35,216 nucleotides of DNA from Halioglobus japonicus (lineage in GTDB: Bacteria > Pseudomonadota > Gammaproteobacteria > Pseudomonadales > Halieaceae), in NCBI GenBank assembly GCA_902705825.1, contig CACSIL010000001.1:438542-473757 (forward strand), written 5' to 3'. Made by a program: the position numbers and the translations under genes. The notes beneath the pieces were generated by a model. That model was not told the DNA's origin. It worked only from the letters and a program-made list of their open reading frames with translations, and searched no databases. The stretch's first letter is position 1; every line of letters starts with the position of its first letter. Of the stretch, positions 32,873-35,216 are shown in pieces.

Positions 32873-33445
32873 TCAAGCAAGGTGATCGAAGAATGACTCG
32901 CCTTCTTTGAGCGGACGGCGAATCACAAGGTCGGACAGGGGTTCCCCATTCCTATAGCGCGTGAAAAGTTCTTCCGGGTCGAACTTGATACCAATAGGAT
33001 TTTCCGTAAAGGCATCGGAATGGATGAACTCATTGACCTGTTCGGCGCTTGTGAACAAGTCGATTTGCAGTTCTGCCCTGTTGCCATCCGGATCGGCGTA
33101 GTACAGCGATAGCGTAGGGCCGTGGTTGATACTCCAGACCGGGTTGATGTCCATTGCTTTGAGGCGATCGTACGTTGCGATCAGGTCGTCGATAGAGGCG
33201 TAGGTGTAGGCGAGATGATCCAGCCCGGCGGCCTGACTTGAATTGTCCTCCAGGCCGGGAATGCCAATGATCGCCAGCCGATGATGTTCATCATCGTAGG
33301 TCATGAAGCAGAACATGGCGTCTTGATGGGCAATTTCCGCATTGAGAAGCGTTTTCCAGTGCTTAACCATTTCTTCAAAGCGGCTGGTCTTGAGCACGGC
33401 GTGGGCGAAGAATGATGGTGTGACGCGTTTGTCTTGCGTGGGCAT
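32873..33445 (-). CDS. VOC-superfamily extradiol dioxygenase-like protein
   Basis: A 190-residue single-module VOC protein. The metal triad is H15 (FFAHAVLKT), H77 (GLDHLAYTY) and E125 (GNRAELQID), matching catechol 2,3-dioxygenase/BphC-like type I extradiol enzymes, which open catechols next to the diol with Fe(II) and O2. Most extradiol enzymes have two modules; a single one is shorter but known. The start at 33445 (MPTQDKRVTP) has GGAG before it. First gene of the minus-strand operon with TetR, FAD monooxygenase and FAH, which supports a ring-cleavage role. Confidence 0.85.
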   Translation of the reverse strand: MPTQDKRVTPSFFAHAVLKTSRFEEMVKHWKTLLNAEIAHQDAMFCFMTYDDEHHRLAIIGIPGLEDNSSQAAGLDHLAYTYASIDDLIATYDRLKAMDINPVWSINHGPTLSLYYADPDGNRAELQIDLFTSAEQVNEFIHSDAFTENPIGIKFDPEELFTRYRNGEPLSDLVIRRPLKEGESFFDHLA

Positions 33446-33488
33446 AAGATCAGCTCCAGTGGTTTTCGATAGAGCTGGCAGTATGGGT

Positions 33489-33520
33489 AATCGAAACAAA
33501 AGAAGCAATATGTTTCGATT
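33489..33520. promoter_or_regulatory. 10-bp inverted repeat, operator candidate of the ring-cleavage operon
   Basis: AATCGAAACA (33489-33498) and TGTTTCGATT (33511-33520) are perfectly inverted around 12 bases. It lies 44 bp upstream of the VOC start, in promoter position. A TetR dimer site is the most likely reading. Confidence 0.6.
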
Positions 33521-33636
33521 GATTTGGTTTTGTGTCATAGGCTCGACAAGGGTATAGCCAGCTTAACTGGCCGCACGATGCATCAATATATCCCGGGAAT
33601 TAATCCGCTTGTGGTATCCAAAGCACTCGCTGCGCT

Positions 33637-33834
33637 CATCGGCTGGCTCTGTATAAAATTTGGAGTCATTTATTGCAGGCGGCTGAAACAAGCCATCGCG
33701 GTTACGGCGACAAATTTTTCATTGATGAAGCCTTCGTAAAGATCAACGGCAAGCAGTATTACCTGTGGCGGGCTGTCGCCCAGGATGGTGAAGTGATTGA
33801 TGTGTATCTCAGCGGAAGTGTGATGGCGCGTTAG
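33637..33834 (+). mobile_element. IS6-family transposase remnant
   Basis: The frame around 33645 encodes WLCIKFGVIYCRRLKQ, then about 33690 a frameshift leads to GYGDKFFIDEAFVKING, QYYLWRAVAQDGEVIDVYLS, ending at a stop at 33834. This is the central DDE region of IS6-type transposases (DE and the RAVxQDGEVID block). Both ends of the gene and the terminal repeats are missing. Confidence 0.8.
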
Positions 33835-34516
33835 CAAAGCGCTTTTTCAGACACTTTCTCAGGTAAAATGGGGGCGAACCCAGAAAGATCGTTACGGATA
33901 AAATGTGCAGTTATGCGTTGGACATTGAGAGCTGATTCCTGGGGCGATCCACCGTACCCAACATTACTAGAATTACCGGGCCGAGCAATCGGATGGAGTG
34001 AACAGAATAAGGGAGCTGGGGATACGACGATTCGAATCAATGATTCAGGCTCAGAGATTCGTTTCCACTCATGCGGTTGTCAGTAATCTTTTCAATCTTG
34101 AAAGGCACCTGATTCGCACTAAGCATTACCGTGACCATAGGAACTGTGCGTTACAGAATAGTTAAGGGCTGTCGCCTAAACTTAGACGGGTCCTTCTTCG
34201 TATCTAGGCAAGCTAAGTTGCCAATAGCTTAAATGGACTCCGGTCAAGTGAAACTACCCCGGCGCCTTAACACTTTCAGAAACACACCGGTGCAAAGTGA
34301 AAAAATTCCAAAGCTAATTTCGACTGTATCCTTCAAGGGGCAGTGATGTCTGTATCTTCGTTTCCAACACTAGTGGAATGGATGATATTCCATCACGTAT
34401 TCAGAGTGCACGTTTCCCCAACATAATGACGCCATCTGCGCGGGTTTGTCGACATGTTCCTGTTTGTAACGATGTCGTCTAGAAGTCAGTGTATTTACCC
34501 TATGGACTAGTTTAGG
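33835..34516. other. Non-coding stretch between IS remnants
   Basis: No gene is supported. A 72-codon plus-strand frame at 33868-34086 has no clear RBS or family. The rest has many stops in all frames and looks like decayed DNA near insertion sequences. Confidence 0.45.
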
Positions 34517-34729
34517 TGGAAAAGCTATACAACGGTTCAGCAACATGGAACCTGCAAGTTCTCGCTGAGTTCTACTCAGATACACGCCGTTGTTACAGGT
34601 CTCAGAGAAACGGATATTGCTATTATCAGTGGCGATCAGGCCGTCTAGGGTCTTGTCACACTTGTAACCTCAGGATTAATTGCGGATGCGAGAAGTAGTT
34701 TGAGAGTTGTTGATGATATATTCAGGCAT
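34517..34729 (-). pseudogene. Decayed small zinc-ribbon-like protein, copy 2
   Basis: From ATG 34729 on the minus strand the frame reads TSRIRN, TAA (34678-34676), S, TGA (34672-34670), then GYKCDKTLDGLIATDNSNIR and VYLSRTQRELAGSMLLNRCI. It is clearly homologous to 28795-28983, including SRIRN, GYKCDKT, GLIATD and SNIRF. The TGA falls where copy 1 has Trp (TGG). Two of the expected metal-binding Cys are lost. Confidence 0.6.
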
Positions 34730-34950
34730 AGTAGGTTTCACCATATTTGATGTGGCATAGAGCAATCTAATGGGGGTTAGGGTGTCTGGGCAGGGGTGCT
34801 CCACGAGAGTGAAAAAGCGAGGTAAACGGATGGTCGTTGGTGACGCGATTGATGGTCGCATTCACATGCTCCAACTTAACCCTTGGGTAAACTGATGGGA
34901 TTGTAGGCATACTGCGATACATCGTGGTATCTTTTTGAAAAGTGGTGAAG

Positions 34951-35216
34951 GGAGACTGTAACTAAATCTGTGTAACTGCCTATTATTAACCCAACCATTG
35001 GGCGAGGATAGGCACTATGAACAAGAAAGAACTACAGGCGATTGCTCAGGCAGCAGCCAAAAATATCAAGACGGAAGCGGATCTCAATGAGTTCCGCCAG
35101 ATGCTAACGAAGATCACCGTCGAAACGGCTTTGAACGCAGAACTGGATGATCATCTTGGCTTCGACAAGCACGCACCTTCCAGCGGGGATAATAACCGCA
35201 ACGGCTATACCAGCAA
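34951..35216 (+). mobile_element. Left end of an IS256-family insertion sequence, partial
   Basis: The element probably begins near 34951, where GAGACTGTAACTAAATCTG resembles IS256-family terminal repeats, and it runs beyond the window with its transposase. The right end, hence any target duplication, is not visible. Confidence 0.7.
35017..35216 (+). CDS. IS256-family transposase, 3' end outside window
   Basis: The visible 66 codons read MNKKELQAIAQAAAKNIKTE, then FRQMLTKITVETALNAELDD and HLGFDKHAPSSGDNNRNGYT. This is the conserved N-terminus of IS256-type (mutator-like DDE) transposases, whose ETALNAELDDHLG and NxRNGYTS blocks are diagnostic. GAGGA lies about 8 bases before the ATG. The visible part is intact, so this element may be active, unlike the other IS scrap at 33637. 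Confidence 0.92.
   Translation, partial: MNKKELQAIAQAAAKNIKTEADLNEFRQMLTKITVETALNAELDDHLGFDKHAPSSGDNNRNGYTS

Noticed and set aside
33868..34086. 72-codon plus frame between IS remnants
   Set aside because: No clear RBS, family or conserved feature; it lies in DNA that looks decayed.
1..35216. CRISPR array, rRNA, phage structural genes, toxin-antitoxin or defence system
   Set aside because: No regularly spaced repeats, rRNA segments or matching gene families were seen anywhere in the window.

Overview
The window looks like chromosomal accessory DNA from an aerobic gammaproteobacterium, probably a marine member of the Cellvibrionales (Halieaceae or Spongiibacteraceae type). This is inferred from gene content: a TonB receptor, PAPS-type sulfotransferases, MDR and SDR dehydrogenases, a SCP-x-like thiolase remnant, DUF6164 and DUF4404 proteins, an AbgT transporter and a PEP-CTERM-like protein. 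No rRNA, intact tRNA or CRISPR array was seen. About ten catabolic or transport genes are controlled by four TetR-family regulators, and each regulator lies beside a recognisable candidate operator.

Layout. 1-4.2 kb: the 3' part of an MDR dehydrogenase, a lipoprotein metallophosphoesterase and a decayed thiolase. 4.3-11.2 kb: a TetR gene divergent from a sulfotransferase-MDR pair, then a TonB-dependent receptor behind a long palindrome-rich leader, then an SDR on the minus strand. A 28-bp element is shared by the sulfotransferase and TonB upstream regions, suggesting co-regulation. 11.4-16.3 kb: two small membrane proteins, a TetR-FAH operon divergent from a carboxymuconolactone decarboxylase-like/metallo-beta-lactamase pair, and a DUF4404 gene. 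16.5-25.3 kb: a block bounded by two direct repeats that resemble a tRNA 3' end. It holds an unusual sigma-70 factor, a flavin reductase, a zinc peptidase-AbgT transporter pair, a DUF1214 protein with a wrecked sulfotransferase downstream, a PEP-CTERM-like secreted protein and a frameshifted beta-propeller gene.

25.6-33.5 kb: a small orphan gene; a TetR gene divergent from a cupin and alpha/beta (C-C type) hydrolase pair, with three near-identical 16-bp palindromes between them; a hotdog thioesterase; and a compact minus-strand operon of ring-cleavage-type VOC protein, TetR, FAD monooxygenase and FAH hydrolase. This operon looks like a complete small meta-cleavage route: hydroxylation, extradiol ring opening, then hydrolysis or hydration of the product. 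The substrate cannot be read from sequence. 33.6-35.2 kb: insertion-sequence territory, with an IS6-like transposase scrap, a decayed copy of a small zinc-ribbon-like protein (a sister copy lies at 28.8-29.0 kb), and the left end of an IS256-family element running out of the window.

The main signals are the regulator-operator modules, the two hydrolase/oxygenase catabolic sets, the sigma factor, and the amount of decay (thiolase, sulfotransferase, beta-propeller, two zinc-ribbon copies, IS6), which marks the region as a site of gene turnover.
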